This document shows positions 63,163 to 64,000 of a stretch of DNA of 64,000 nt, piece by piece. The stretch covers positions 434,001-498,000 of the forward strand of contig CAVYTX010000004.1 of assembly GCA_963771545.1 (NCBI GenBank). Direction: 5' to 3'. How positions within the stretch are numbered: position 1 is the stretch's first letter; the number at the start of each line of letters is the position of its first letter. The notes under the pieces were generated by a model, which saw only the letters and a list, made by a program, of their open reading frames with translations, was not told the DNA's origin and ran no database searches. Made by a program: the position numbers and the translations under genes. The stretch is from CAKZLS01 sp963771545. Its GTDB lineage: Bacteria; Pseudomonadota; Alphaproteobacteria; Rhodospirillales; Defluviicoccaceae.

Positions 63163-64000
63163 ATGCTGATCTTCGGCCTCGGGGGTTCCGGGGGAACCAT
63201 CGATCCCCTTCTTGTTCTGTTATTGGCGCTCGCCATGGAGGCCTGCGTCGGCGAAACGTCATTTCTGTTTCAGACGGTGCTGCATCCCGTGCGCGTCATG
63301 GGCGGGCTGATCGGTTATCTCGACCGCGCGCTTAACCGCGACGAACAACCCTTCGCCGCCCGGGTCATGCTCGGCGCGCTGGTCGTCGCATTGGTGGTGG
63401 GGTTTGCCGCGATGGCCGGTTGGGCGGTCATGTGGCTGGCCGCGCACTTCGTCCTGGGTTGGACCGTCGAATTCGTGCTTACGGTGACGTTGCTCGCGCA
63501 GCGGGGCCTCTACGACCATGTCCGGGCCGTCGCCCGGGCGCTGCGATCCGATGGCCTTGAAGGCGGCCGGCGCGCGGTTTCCCACATTGTCGGTCGCGAC
63601 GTCGACCAACTCGACAGGCACGGCGTAGCCCGCGCGGCAATCGAGTTCCTGCGCGGAGAATTTCGGCGACGCGGTGGTCGCGCCGGTGTTCTGGTACGCG
63701 CTGTTCGGTTTTCCCGGGCTGCTCGTCTACAAGAGTGTCAACACCCTGGACAGCATGATCGGCTACAAGACCCCGCGCCACCATGCCTTCGGGATGACGG
63801 CGGCCAAGCTCGACGATGTCCTCAACCTGATTCCGGCCCGGTTGGCGGGTCTGTTCCTGGTGGCTGGCGCCCTGTTCTTGCCCTCGGCCGACGGGCCGGA
63901 GGCGTGGCGGACCCTGCGGCGCGATGCGGGCAAACACCGCTCGCCCAACGCCGGCTGGCCCGAAGCCGCCATGGCCGGCGCGCTGGGTCTGGCCTTGGCG
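63163..64000 (+). pseudogene. cbiB: Adenosylcobinamide-phosphate synthase CbiB/CobD, frameshifted and cut by the window end
   Basis: The membrane enzyme attaches the aminopropanol arm to the corrin ring. The ATG at 63163 starts MLIFGLGGSGGTIDPLLVLL, followed by LHPVRVMGGLIGYLDRALNR, RGLYDHVRAVARALRSDGLE and [20 protein letters not shown]. Then the frame breaks. Reading one base less at the TT at 63646-63647 gives [20 protein letters not shown] and [20 protein letters not shown], then [20 protein letters not shown] to the window end. The match on both sides is clear. It is divergent from cbiX; the 200-bp space between holds their promoters and no riboswitch that I can recognise. Either pseudogene or sequence error. 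Confidence 0.84.

Overview
The window is a GC-rich chromosomal segment of an alphaproteobacterium, most likely Rhodospirillales-like. The evidence is gene order: rplU-rpmA-obgE-proB-proA-nadD-rsfS, then gpmI-envC-ctpA-divergent polysaccharide deacetylase-rppH, and infA-maf-RNase E/G-yacG-tRNA-Phe. An RpoH sigma factor, a LexA box of the alphaproteobacterial type and a LuxI/LuxR pair agree with this. No transposase, integrase, rRNA or CRISPR array is visible. Naming is by reading only; no database search was possible.

Layout. 1-950: start of a Na+/Ca2+ antiporter on the minus strand, then a small regulatory region with two LexA-type boxes about 300 bp apart and a 37-residue membrane peptide. 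944-2419: luxI, whose frame runs on antisense to rppH. 1880-15273 (minus): two housekeeping blocks for cell envelope, glycolysis, proline, NAD and ribosome. 15353-20680 (minus): a 1235-residue cadherin/VCBS adhesin, a lipoprotein and a FecR-domain protein. 20788-25245 (plus): RND efflux pair. 25253-27694 (minus): CBS protein, YbdK-like ligase and N-formylglutamate amidohydrolase. 27784-39250 (plus): EamA permease, nucleotide-sugar dehydrogenase, DegP-like protease, RpoH sigma factor, ChrR-like cupin, and a GldA/GldF/GldG/DUF4340 transporter. 39265-46260 (minus): tRNA-Phe, yacG, RNase E/G, maf, infA, a PAS sensor kinase with its receiver, and luxR. 46787-53901: SIMPL protein, Ada, metallopeptidase, DapA-like aldolase, cobB, SCO and SafE-type membrane protein. 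54004-64000: cobalamin corrin-ring genes on both strands.

How genes work together. LuxI and LuxR lie 44 kb apart. A shared 13-bp element lies before luxR and before the adhesin gene, which suggests AHL control of adhesion. The cobalamin genes (cbiX, cbiL-cbiG-cbiH fusion, cobM/cbiF, cbiD, cobK/cbiJ, cbiET, cbiC fusion, cobB/cbiA, cbiB) describe most of a cobalt-early route, with two unusual gene fusions.

Most notable: (i) a LexA-boxed single-membrane-helix peptide, comparable by context to SidA or TisB; (ii) four copies of a palindromic repeat, three of which supply the last codons and stop of a gene; (iii) five otherwise conserved genes broken by one base each (ctpA nonsense; envC, sensor kinase, cbiET and cbiB frameshifts), three or four of them length changes in short runs of one base, which may be assembly error or real decay; (iv) a precorrin-8X methylmutase fused to a domain of unknown function, and a CobI-CbiG-CobJ triple fusion.
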